Shown one piece after another: positions 35,563-44,733 of a stretch of DNA of 64,000 bases. The notes beneath the pieces are model-generated. The model had not been told where the DNA came from, ran no database searches, and saw only the letters and a program-made list of their open reading frames with translations. Position 1 is the first letter of the stretch. The number at the start of each line of letters is the position of its first letter. The stretch comes from Symbiodinium kawagutii (Eukaryota; Sar; Dinophyceae; Suessiales; Symbiodiniaceae). The stretch spans positions 280,835 to 344,834 of the forward strand of contig VSDK01023823.1 in the NCBI GenBank assembly GCA_009767595.1. Direction: 5' to 3'. The translations under genes were made by a program, and so were the position numbers.

Positions 35563-36007
35563 ATGATGCTGATCACGATCTTGATCGAACTGTGTCATGA
35601 CTTCGAGGTGGCCATCGCAATCGAGGCACTAAAAATAAAATCATAGAACACGCACCAAGCTCTGACGACAACCTTGAAACCACCAAAATGAACGATATGA
35701 TCAAATGGTTTTGTTAATGGCATAATAGTAGAATTCTGAGTCGCATAGGCTAAACACTATAACTCTGAGTTCAAAGTAATGATGTCCAGGATGACGTCCC
35801 TGAGTGTTAGGATGCTGGGAAACAGCTGCAAAATTGGACATATGTTCTTTTGCCTGGGCCACAAAGGAATCCTCTTAGCTCCAAGGCGATGGATTCTTCA
35901 AACATGTCTCTTCCGTCTTTGCTGGACTTCTGCATCATAAATTGCACGACCAAGTTACCAAATTTGTGCAACACGCACCAAGGGTGAACCCTCAAAGTGG
36001 CCAAGTG
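35563..36007. repeat. 445-bp duplicated intron block, copy 2
   Basis: This is the gap-free near-identical partner of 27781-28225, directly downstream (minus sense) of exon H. Confidence 0.9.
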
Positions 36008-36041
36008 GAACCAACGCACGCGCTGAACCGAGCCCCCCGAC

Positions 36042-36140
36042 CCTCTTTGCTCTGGGCATCCACCGCTGCTCCGGCCTTCAGCAGCTCGCGGCAGACCTCC
36101 GTGTGACCGTTTTGCGCCGCATACAAAAGCGCTGTTTCAC
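36042..36140 (-). CDS. Ankyrin-repeat exon (H), one repeat
   Basis: The exon is 99 nt, phase 1-1. It encodes GETALLYAAQNGHTEVCREL plus LKAGAAVDAQSKE. The donor is a standard G|GT where its duplicates use G|GC. An in-frame TGA sits directly before the acceptor (TGAG|GT), so the exon cannot extend upstream, which supports the boundary used for all the copies. The next ankyrin exon upstream would be at 55216-55314, beyond the retroelements. Confidence 0.82.
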
Positions 36141-36529
36141 CTCAGCAGTTGCAGCTGTTCTGTGGCACTGCAAGCGGGTCCATCGGCAGAGCTGGACAGG
36201 GCACATCGGGTCACATCAAGCCGCTGGGTTTCAATTGCACAGCCAGCTTCTTGACATACCTATGCATATTGATTTGGACCAAAACAAATACGGACGCTGC
36301 GAAAGCACCTTTGTAGGTCTTACAGGGCAACAACCCTTTCGCACCCAAATTATTTTCAAATTATTTTCATGCCTTCTTCACGCCTCTGCTCTATATTGCG
36401 TCGGGGCCGTATTGACCATCAGGGGTATGCGGGGCAGCTATGCTGAAACATCAAAAGGGTGTGCTTGGCCATCTAGTGGCCACACGGGGGCCATTTGGAC
36501 CACGTTGGTGTACTGTTGAAACCATGCTG

Positions 36530-36812
36530 CGCTATCCTCAATCCTGCAAGTGTCCTGCGGGAGTGTCACGAACAGGGTCCGACAAGAATGTCTGACACCA
36601 ACTGTCTTCCCACAGAGTCCCACAAGACTTTCCTGCAAGAGTGCCTCACCACAGTGTCGGCTGACGACACAAGTGTCTGACAACAGAGGGCAACAAAAGC
36701 ATGCTACAAAGGTCTCCTAGCGGGTTGCCGTATAAGAGTCTCCAACAAGAGATTCTGTAATTTCACAAGGGTGCCTCACTAGAATCTCCAGCACGAGTCT
36801 CCCAAGAAAGGC
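36530..36812. repeat. Degenerate CAAGAGTGTCYCAC minisatellite, left flank of retroelement
   Basis: Imperfect 12-20 bp units such as TGCAAGAGTGCCTCAC, AACAAGAGATTC and CACGAGTCTCCCAAG recur. The same family resumes at 44215-44480 on the far side of the retroelement, so the element sits inside an older minisatellite. Confidence 0.65.
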
Positions 36813-36814
36813 TC

Positions 36815-36890
36815 ATTATCACTCATGCCACCGTTCAACTGAAGCTGAAGCTCACTCTTTTTCAACTGGGGTTGTCTGCAGCCTGAGTTC
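36815..36890 (-). repeat. Split direct repeat B2 (76 bp)
   Basis: Identical by eye to 37195-37270. It begins (plus strand) ATTATCACTCATGCCACCGT and ends CAGCCTGAGTTC, and forms the outer 3' end of the retroelement in coding sense. Confidence 0.9.
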
Positions 36891-37027
36891 AGGCTGAGGG
36901 TTTGGCATTCAGTCTCCTTGGGAAAGCGAGAATGAGAAAGAACAACTGCGTGGCCACAAAGGGAATGATGTAGATTCGAAATTGATTGCATAGGGTGGAG
37001 CGAGACGAAGTCGAAGAAGTAGGGCGG

Positions 37028-37195
37028 GGCAAGCAATGTCAAAAAGCAAAGAACATGACGTGAATGACATTGAACATGCAATGATCTGCCAAGCCATGTG
37101 ATGTACCAAGATGTCACACCTTGATCCAGAGTTTCACTGAACATCAATATGTTCTGGCATCACGTGATAAATCGCTCACTTGTCAGACCGCTTGA
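37028..37195 (-). repeat. Split direct repeat A2 (168 bp)
   Basis: Matches 44045-44212 with about three substitutions. Directly adjacent to repeat B1, sharing base 37195. Confidence 0.9.
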
Positions 37196-37270
37196 TTATC
37201 ACTCATGCCACCGTTCAACTGAAGCTGAAGCTCACTCTTTTTCAACTGGGGTTGTCTGCAGCCTGAGTTC
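37195..37270 (-). repeat. Split direct repeat B1 (76 bp)
   Basis: Identical to 36815-36890. It lies at the 3' end of the RNase H coding region, whose last codons run into it. Confidence 0.9.
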
Positions 37271-38994
37271 TCCCCCAAGTTCCAAAAAGGTTGCAGACCT
37301 CTTTCCAGAGAATCATGGGATTGCATTCAGTTAAGATCGCACCTGCATTGATGAGCTTTGTTGTATCAAGTCGGGACGGGGCATCAGCTGTGTTGGAGTC
37401 CGTCGGAACTCTTGCATACCAAGGTGTCAGTTGCGCTCTCATCTCAATCATTAAACAAGCAACCAGAATCTGCTTCGCTACAATATTCCTTGTATGGCAT
37501 CCAATCATAGAGTCCCTGACTGCATTGTTGTCAGTGTATATCACCACAGCCGGGTTGAGTTGTTTCTCCCAAAGAAAAATCGCACAAAACAACGCAAAGA
37601 ATTCACATTCAAAAATTATAGTCTTCTTGTTTGACGGATTCAAGAGCAGGAGAAAAGCGTGACTCAACGGACACGAGAAGAACAGCAGCGGCCGGCCTTT
37701 GAAGTCGAAAAGAACTGCTCCCATTCCGCCAGTCATACGTTCGGAATCCCATTCAAAGAAAGCATCAGTTTGGATAAAGAAAGGAACGCTCTCAACAGCA
37801 TGCAGCGTTCTGGGCTGTCCTGAAGTCAAGAAGAACCGGTGCAGCGACAGCGCCAACTTTGTATCTTCAGAAAGGTTTGGACCATTACCACCATAAGCAT
37901 GTTGTGTTATAGAAGCCAATGCTGCTTTGACGACCCGACCAAACACTTGCCCAGAGCTGAATTGAAGACGTCCACGCATTCGAAGAGCATCCTGCGTGTT
38001 CAGCTTGTTTGATGCCAAGACTTCATCGATCATCGCAACCAGCTCGGCTTTCCTGCTTTGAGTGTTGTCAAGCTTCACCGTGTTCTCACGCAATGAGCTC
38101 ACATCCAAAGTTATACCCAGCGCACTGAAGCAAGCGCAAAAATCCGGGACCTTTGAACCCGTATCAGCGAACCTCCAACCGAGAAGCTTGAAGAATAGCT
38201 GGATGCATCCGCCAAGTGCCTTTGATTCCAACTCCGTACCCAAGACAACATAATCATCGAAATAGTTTGTTGTCAAAACCAAGAACTCACTTACAAGGAT
38301 GTACCACAGCGAACGTGCAATTCGAAGGAATCCATGAACAGATCTGACCGCCCCAAACGGCAACGCACGCATCCGGAACACTGCATGTTTCTCGTCATCT
38401 GGTCGCCGGAGAAAGATGTGGGCATACCTTGAAGACGCGGGTTTCACTGCACACTGCCTATATGCACCTTTCAGATCAAAGGGTCGTCCAAGCCACTTCA
38501 AGTTCTGACTTCTCGCCCTTGAGGAATGCATCAGGTGAGAACACAATGCAGCAAGTGTATCAACTGTATGCATGAGGTTTAGGGCTCTCACACGACTGAA
38601 CACAAGAGTTTACGGAAGACATGGAAAAATCATCAATGCATCGAACCTTCCCACCTTGTTGAATGCCGAATCGTCTGCTCAGAGGAAAGTTTGCAGGGAC
38701 TTTACCAATGTCCAGTGGACCAACCAGAACGCCTGAAGTCACCTCCTCCATTGTCTGTCTCCACACTTCCGTTGCAAGATCCTGATCGATGGGAAAACGA
38801 GACCCCTTCAGCAAAGATTGACGTTCCTTAGTAGCAATATCCGCCAGCTCATCTGCAGTGACTGTGGCAGGTTGAAACTTGGTTGGCCAAATGCCCGTAC
38901 GAGGAATCTCGCCCACAAGATCTGTACCATACTTCATTTCATCAACAACACCCATGTCATCATATAGCCGCAAGTTTTCAGCATGCATTCCCAC
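37242..38994 (-). pseudogene. Retroelement reverse transcriptase and RNase H (frameshifted)
   Basis: The RT fingers/palm motifs are clear: FGIQQGGKVRCIDDFSMSS, then FDLKGAYRQ (motif A, catalytic Asp), ALPFGAVRSVHGFLR (motif B) and YFDDYVVL (motif C, the two Asp). An RNase H domain follows with IQTDAFFEW, FECEFFALF, IYTDNNAV and NTADAPSRLD, giving the D-E-D-D catalytic set. RT type and neighbours fit DIRS-order elements. The frame changes once near 38575-38585, between VNSCVQSC and HTVDTLAAL, so as written it cannot be one polypeptide. All catalytic residues are intact. Product role: cDNA synthesis from element RNA and removal of the RNA strand. Confidence 0.88.
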
Positions 38995-40477
38995 AACAAG
39001 ATATTCTTCTTATCCAAAATCACTTTCACATCGTCATCCATTTCACGCTTCAGAGCCTGTTCATCTTCTCGAAGCTCCTTCAGTCGTCGGAGCCAGAATC
39101 CAATCTTCTTCGTCCTGTAATTCGTTCTGTCCAGGTCACTCATCTTGAAGTATCTGTCAATTGTTTCCTTTAAGATACCAGGGAGATAGGAATCCACCAT
39201 GCAAGGGTGACCGTACTTAATCATCTGTGAAACAAACTGCTCCTCTGTCCACGGGATTCCCCACACTTGCGAAATAATAGGTGTGGGAGTTTCTTCAGTT
39301 GTTGTGCCCAATTCACGTTGCCAGTTTTCAAGCTCAGATTTGCTGGGATCCAAGCCCGACACAATAACACCCCCCTTTGAACAGTCAACCGAGGGCAGAA
39401 CAGAGGCACGTAGCTCCAAAAGCTTGGAGCCTTTTGGCAGCAATGTATCAACACCAAGCGTTGGAAGGGTCACTGCAGCCTTGAGCTTGGTGTGCAACTC
39501 AAAGTTGGGGAGTCGCGATGACATACCTGTAATAGCAAGTCGTGCAGAATATGTAGGAATGATGGGCGGAAGCTTGGAAACCTTAGATTGCAGTCCAGTG
39601 GTGGCACGTGTTGCAGCAAGAGCCTGAACATCCAAAGAGTCGATTTCTGCGAGAGTTTCCGCTGGCATTCTGATTCCAAGGTTTCTCAATGCCAGAATAA
39701 ATTGCCCAGCGATACGTCTGGCCAATGGCATGGGGTATGCTGTTTCTGCTGCAGTAGCGAAACGGTTTTCCTGACGATTAAAGCCCCATTTTGCATGGCG
39801 ATGTTTGGATGAGGCACCACCACAGAGTTTACAAATTGCATGAAACTCCAATGCATTGAAAGCCAGCAGCGTGCGTTTCAGCCGTGCACCACCATATTGA
39901 CATGAATGAAAAACTGAAAACTGCAATAAGCCCCAGACATCGCGAATGAATGTTGTGTCCCAGAAATGTGAAAATTGAGGATTCTCAACGCAGAAAAGCG
40001 CACCCACATCATGAGCCCACTGAATCAGTCGTGCAGTCAAGTGATACAATTTGTTTGCTTTCGAGGTTTTGATCCGGTTCACAAAGGAGAGGTTCGCCAA
40101 CCCATTAGGGTGACGGTCGGATCGCAAAGGTCTCGGTTCAGNNNNNNNNNNNGTTCAGCACCAACATGTTTGCGCTTCAACCTGATAGATCGTGCTCTTG
40201 AAGCCGACCCACAGGGCGGCGCTACAAAAATTCCAACGACATATTCGTTTGAAAGCCATTGAAAAAGAAGATCAACACCATGGCGTGTTGTCAAATCAGC
40301 GAGAACAAACGGGCCACAAGCTTGTTTGTGCCGGATATGATCGGTACCAAATGCACCTGTCAAACCCAGCTGTTTCAACGATGCTGTAACCCTGCCAGTC
40401 CCGCAGAACACTTCGATGATCATGCACTGTGATATGTCCGCACCAACACCAGCTAGGGCATTGATGCGGGAGAACCG
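38934..40477 (-). pseudogene. Retroelement cytosine-5-type DNA methyltransferase-like domain plus linker
   Basis: Just downstream of an in-frame TGA the frame reads GVGADISQCMIIEVFCGTGR (SAM-binding motif I) and then IFVAPPCGSASRA, which has the PPC of the cytosine-5 methyltransferase catalytic motif IV. After the 11-N gap the other frame gives ALFCVENPQFSHFW, where ENP stands for the usual motif VI ENV. A Cys/His group (CKLCGGASSKHRHAKWG) and FATAAETAYP follow, then a 200-residue linker to the RT. The gap length changes the frame, so either the gap size or the sequence is wrong. A further one-base frame break lies near 38990-39010, before GMHAENLRLYDDMGV. Methyltransferase genes are known in some DIRS-order elements (Dam-type). 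A PPC/ENP-type enzyme here is inference. Confidence 0.6.
40142..40152. other. Assembly gap (11 N)
   Basis: The gap lies inside the methyltransferase-like frame. Its flanks repeat GTTCAG on both sides, so the contigs probably overlap there and the stated gap length is arbitrary. Confidence 0.98.
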
Positions 40478-40480
40478 TCA

Positions 40481-41727
40481 CTTGTTGTCCACCTTCTTGT
40501 CGTGCTGAGCCTCAGGATGAGGCCCAAAGCAGTTCTGGCGACAGCACAAATGCCATCCTTTTGGGCACTCTGCTCCGTCTGCTGCAAGGTCACAAGTGGG
40601 CGTCTTTGCTGGTGTTGTTCCTGCCCAGCAAACCTTTGGGTAGCAAGCCTTGACCTTTGCCACTTTGCTGCTTACCACCTTTGCCCTTTGAATTCCATCC
40701 GCCTTTGTACGGATTCCATCTTCGATTTCCTTTTCCAGACCAAGGCTGTTGCTGCTGAGGTGGCTGTGATGGCTTTGAGGATGAGGCTGGAGCATCAGCT
40801 TTGGGAGCAGAGGCTTTCGGCAATGGAAGCAAATGGAATCCAACTTCATAGCTTTTCAATGCTTCGAAGATCTTCGTGTCCATGTCCAAGGTGCCATCTG
40901 GCAGACGCTTCAATTGCACTCCAACACGGATGAGGTAGAGGAAAACCTGACGATCAGCTTTCAACAGCTGCGGCAGTGTTGGCTTGGTATAATTTGGCGG
41001 CGGTTCAATTCGCAGGTGTGATGTCAGCTGCTGCAAGTACCGCTCGTGACATTCCCACGAGAGGATATCCGCGAAATCAAAAGCGATGCCCGTTCGACGA
41101 AGTCCTTCCAATGCAGTCAGCTCTGAATTGTGCGGTTGGTCTGGCACATCCGAACGCTCTTTGATTGTCAACTTTTCTGCATCTATGCTCACCTGTTTCT
41201 TCTGTCGGCCCATCGTGATTTTCCCATTCACGTGAAGAGCATTTTTCCAAGCTGATGTAGTTAAGTTGGTTGATCTCCTTCTGCTGCATCACTGTTTCTA
41301 GCAACTCATGAGAGGGTTCGAGTTGCCTTTCGACAACTACTCCAACCAGACGGGCGCGCAGCTGCGCCAATCTGTGCTCCCTCTCTACCGCAGGGAGTTT
41401 TCTTGTCGCCCCTGCATTGGGGTCGGAAACCAACTCTCTCAACTGGCCTAACACTAAGGTATGGCCTTCAAACACTAAGCGTTTCAAGATAGCCGTATCT
41501 GCTTGGTTCGTCATCGCTCCCAAGGTATTCTGGGCGAAGACATCGAACTGGGTTTGGTCCAAGGGCTGGCCTGGTTGGCCAAACGAGAAAGCCAACTTGC
41601 CCATGGTATCCAGGTTTCCTCTGAGCAGCTCTTGGATCGCACGCGGACTCATACCCATGTCCTGGCATCGCTTCTCGAAGTGGGCCTTCGAGTCTACAAT
41701 CGAAGTCATTGCGGAGGTAGATATCAA
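40481..41727 (-). pseudogene. Retroelement gag-like protein (frameshifted)
   Basis: The first 160 codons (from ATG at 41727) are helical and charged, consistent with a capsid-like region. The frame then moves by one base at an A5 run (41242-41246). The second part contains LTIKERSDVPDQPHNSELTA and a Gly/Lys/Gln-rich nucleic-acid-binding stretch. A second frame change near 40600-40630 leads to a Cys/His cluster (TCDLAADGAECPKGWHLCC … CFGPHPEAQH) resembling a zinc-binding nucleocapsid tail. That third frame runs to TGA at 40478-40480 and is in the same frame as the methyltransferase start, so readthrough would fuse gag and pol. Position after the tyrosine recombinase and before the RT is unusual. 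Family assignment is by context and composition. Confidence 0.55.
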
Positions 41728-41779
41728 GGAACCTGTGTTGAAAGTATCCTGTTCAACATATGAAACACAATTTCAAAGC

Positions 41780-44164
41780 TCATGCACTCAAAAAATCCAT
41801 TTTCAGACATTTTGACGTTTTCCAACAAAAGTCTGAAAATCCCTTTTTGGTGGAAGTCATGAAATGCACAACCCCCTTCACATCTTCATCAAAGGAAATA
41901 GGAAGTTTTGAACAAGTGACAACACGGTCCTTGCATTCATGCACAACTTTGGTCTTGATGTTCTTTACTTGAACTGCCATGATTCCATCGTCAGTGCTAA
42001 GCTGAGGCTGGCGCACGGTCTTCTCAATGAAGGCATCTTCACCATCGGAGCTCGCAGCACATGAATCACTCTCAGAGCAGCTGGAATTCGTATCTGATGT
42101 AATATCGATTACTCCATCATCCAAACCAGCATTTGATTTCAAATCGAAGCACTCATCTTTGACAGCAGTCATAGACAACTGAGGAACCGTGGGGGTACCT
42201 GAACTTTCATGCTGTGGCTGGTCCTGAAAAAGAGAAGGGCCTTGTGGCGTACATGGAGCTGCACCTCTGAAGGCCGGAGTGAAAGGCTGCATCACCACTG
42301 CAGGACGATCAGAATTCAGTGGGTTTCCTTTCGGGAAGTAATTGGAACGGCTTGCATCGGGAAAGAAAACATTATCCTTCACAAGCTGTATGACCTTACC
42401 CAATGCACTCACTGGTCCGAAACTGAGGTCACGCGAGTACACACTGTCAGAATCCTGGAGTGCACTGGCATGACGACCCAAGATTCTCCGAGACTCACGA
42501 GGTAGATCAGCCTTTGCTGCCCAGCTCAGACAGGTGGCCTTCAAACTGTGTGAAGATAAAGATGAATCATCGCTGCCCAAGAAACCTAGAAGGATACCTG
42601 TGATCTCTGACGAGGTCAGCGGTCGTTGCAACCATGAAATCTTGTTACCAACCATTGGAGCAGGAAGAATAGCACCATCAATCACTCCAGGCGTGGCAAG
42701 CCCCACTTCTTTCCTGTTTGCTACCCAGGTGTGCACCCATCCAACATCAGATAGTCCGCAACTCGAGATAACTATTGGCAACAACGAGCTTTTCTGCTGC
42801 GCAGTTCTCGCGGATTTGTGATGGCGAGTCGCCACTTCCATAAAGCCAGTCTTGCCACTTGTGTCACGAAGGATCTCATACACGTGATTCAAATCCGAAG
42901 TTCGACATCTTCCGTACATAGCCATCAAAATACCAGATACTATGCTTCTGTCAACTCCAGAGTAGGTCTTATCTTCAGAGATCAAACGCAAGAGACGCAC
43001 CTCTGCTGCAGTCAACGGCCTCGCTTGTTTCGTGGGCTCCTTGCCAGCAAATTGCAGTTGCGCCTGTCCAACCACCCTGCGGGATTGTGCACAATCAAGA
43101 GCTCCATCAAAACCCATCACAAAGTATGCAAACTTCAAGGCTTGTACAAATGATTGTGATCTTGTAGCTGAGCCCACAGTCCCAACTTGTCCCATCACAT
43201 ATGCCCATACATCACTCTCGGCAAAAGGCAGAAAAGGATGCAAACCATGGACTGCATGCCACCTATAATACATCAGCAAAGAGTTTGCACGTTTCAGGAC
43301 AGTACTGGGGCTCTTCACTCCAATGACCGACTCAAGGACGATCTCGAAGGTTTCGCTGTCAGTGCGCTGTCTTCCCAATTCTGACTTCTCAGGATCCAGG
43401 CCAATCAAGAATTTCCACTTCGACAGCGCAGTGTTCATTGTCTTAGATCTTTGCATGACGTAGTTGTCGTCATTACCATACTTGATATGCTTTGCACAAG
43501 TCCACTTGCACTCAACTGGGATTTTTGGCTTGGCATCAACATCCTCTGAGTTCGGGACCGAAGGCAAAGAAGGTGAGCCCCAATTCAATGGCATGGTCAG
43601 TGTGGGTCCACTATCGTCTCCAAAAATTTGTCTCATGACTGGAGTTTCCCAAGGCATGGTGCATGAAGTCAGACGTGCTCCACGAATGTACAGGTCAGTG
43701 ATCATGGATTCATCGTCAACTGCGGTGCTAGTACCCCCAACATCTTCAATGACAACATCGTCATCAAAATCAAGCTCATGGTCTTCATCAGGCAAACTTG
43801 CACCTCCAAAAGCTCGATCGGCACCTAACACATCGTGAAGCAAGCTGTCCAACTGTGGGTCATCCTGAGAACCACATGCACCTGAAGCTCCTTGCAATTC
43901 GCCAGGGGTCTGAAGAGGTTCAGGGAAGTTAGGCAAATCATCAACATCACTCACTGTGCTGAATGGACGCTTCCATCTTGCTCTGAATCCTTTTACAGAG
44001 CTGAGTTCCTCTTCTTCCATTGCTCGGCTACAGAAAATCTCCCCGGCAAGCAATTTCAAAAAGCAGAGAACATGATGTGAATGACATTGAACATGCAATG
44101 ATCTGCCAAGCCATGTGATGTACCAAGATGTCACACCTTGATCCAGAGTTTCACTGAACATCAA
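41780..44164 (-). CDS. Retroelement tyrosine recombinase, intact frame
   Basis: A single open frame of up to 794 codons. The first 48 codons lie in or next to the 168-bp repeat, so the likely start is MEEEELSSVKG near 44020. The recombinase core shows box I as MAMYGRCRTSDL (Arg near residue 416), box II as SSHSLKATCLSWA near 538 (HxxK rather than HxxR), LGRHAS near 561, and the nucleophile in SDSVYSRD near 574. An Asp/Ser-rich tail of about 220 residues follows. It would integrate the circular cDNA by strand exchange without target duplication. It is the only undisrupted gene of the element and is transcribed first, whereas in DIRS, PAT and Ngaro elements the recombinase normally comes last. 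The Lys in box II should be checked against relatives for activity. Confidence 0.82.
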   Translation of the reverse strand: MMFSETLDQGVTSWYITWLGRSLHVQCHSHHVLCFLKLLAGEIFCSRAMEEEELSSVKGFRARWKRPFSTVSDVDDLPNFPEPLQTPGELQGASGACGSQDDPQLDSLLHDVLGADRAFGGASLPDEDHELDFDDDVVIEDVGGTSTAVDDESMITDLYIRGARLTSCTMPWETPVMRQIFGDDSGPTLTMPLNWGSPSLPSVPNSEDVDAKPKIPVECKWTCAKHIKYGNDDNYVMQRSKTMNTALSKWKFLIGLDPEKSELGRQRTDSETFEIVLESVIGVKSPSTVLKRANSLLMYYRWHAVHGLHPFLPFAESDVWAYVMGQVGTVGSATRSQSFVQALKFAYFVMGFDGALDCAQSRRVVGQAQLQFAGKEPTKQARPLTAAEVRLLRLISEDKTYSGVDRSIVSGILMAMYGRCRTSDLNHVYEILRDTSGKTGFMEVATRHHKSARTAQQKSSLLPIVISSCGLSDVGWVHTWVANRKEVGLATPGVIDGAILPAPMVGNKISWLQRPLTSSEITGILLGFLGSDDSSLSSHSLKATCLSWAAKADLPRESRRILGRHASALQDSDSVYSRDLSFGPVSALGKVIQLVKDNVFFPDASRSNYFPKGNPLNSDRPAVVMQPFTPAFRGAAPCTPQGPSLFQDQPQHESSGTPTVPQLSMTAVKDECFDLKSNAGLDDGVIDITSDTNSSCSESDSCAASSDGEDAFIEKTVRQPQLSTDDGIMAVQVKNIKTKVVHECKDRVVTCSKLPISFDEDVKGVVHFMTSTKKGFSDFCWKTSKCLKMDFLSA

Positions 44165-44212
44165 TATGTTCTGGCATCACGTGATAAATCGCTCACTTGT
44201 CAGACCGCTTGA
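44045..44212 (-). repeat. Split direct repeat A1 (168 bp)
   Basis: Outer 5' end of the retroelement in coding sense. It carries the first in-frame Met of the recombinase frame (44164). Matches 37028-37195. Confidence 0.9.
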
Positions 44213-44214
44213 AA

Positions 44215-44480
44215 AACCCAACAGAGCGCCACACGAAGGTGTTGAAAAAGTGACCCAGTTGAAATTTCCACAGGGGGTATCTTAGAATGTCCTGCAAGAG
44301 TGTCTTGCAAAATCAAAAAAACACACTAAGTGTCTTCACCACTTTTGAGTTTCTTGCAAGCGTGTCCTGAGTGCCCGCCTGTAACTTCCAACGAAGACTG
44401 TTCAACAAGAGCGTCCCATAAGAGTGACCCAACAGGGTCCCCAGCAAGAGTCTCCCATGCGAGTGTCCAAAAATATGTTC
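44215..44480. repeat. Degenerate CAAGAGTGTCYCAC minisatellite, right flank of retroelement
   Basis: Units such as CCTGCAAGAGTGTCTTGC, AACAAGAGCGTCCCATAAG and CAGCAAGAGTCTCCCATG match the family on the left flank (36530-36812). Confidence 0.65.
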
Positions 44481-44733
44481 TTACCAGGCTGCCCCGCAGG
44501 TTTAAATACACGGTGTCTTACAAGGCGAACCAAATCCAATCAATGTAATTAATTCAGGGGGCAGAAAAAAGACATCACCGCGTTTTTTTGATTCATCTAG
44601 TTCTATTTTGGGCTTCCAGAATTGTCTTCCCAATGTCAAAGTCAAGCATGAAGTTTTGATGCCTGTGTGTCGTGCCCTGGGTGATGGTGTTCCAATTGGG
44701 CGTTTGGACGCAGCTAGGATGTGAAACAAATAA

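Larger units (their letters stand above)
36815..44212 (-). mobile_element. Tyrosine-recombinase retrotransposon (DIRS/PAT/Ngaro-like) with split direct repeats
   Basis: Read on the minus strand, the element has a 168-bp repeat A1 at 44212-44045, coding DNA, a 76-bp repeat B1 at 37270-37195 abutting the second 168-bp copy A2 at 37195-37028, a 137-bp spacer, and the second 76-bp copy B2 at 36890-36815. This A1-internal-B1A2-B2 order is the split-direct-repeat architecture known for PAT and Ngaro tyrosine-recombinase elements. The B copies look identical and the A copies differ at about three positions, so the insertion is young. Coding order is tyrosine recombinase, gag-like, methyltransferase-like, RT, RNase H. 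Despite the fresh repeats, the pol part has several frame breaks and one N gap, so draft errors are a real possibility. Confidence 0.85.

Noticed and set aside
41389..43838. Several 100-130 codon plus-strand frames across the recombinase and gag genes
   Set aside because: They are shadows of the minus-strand retroelement genes.
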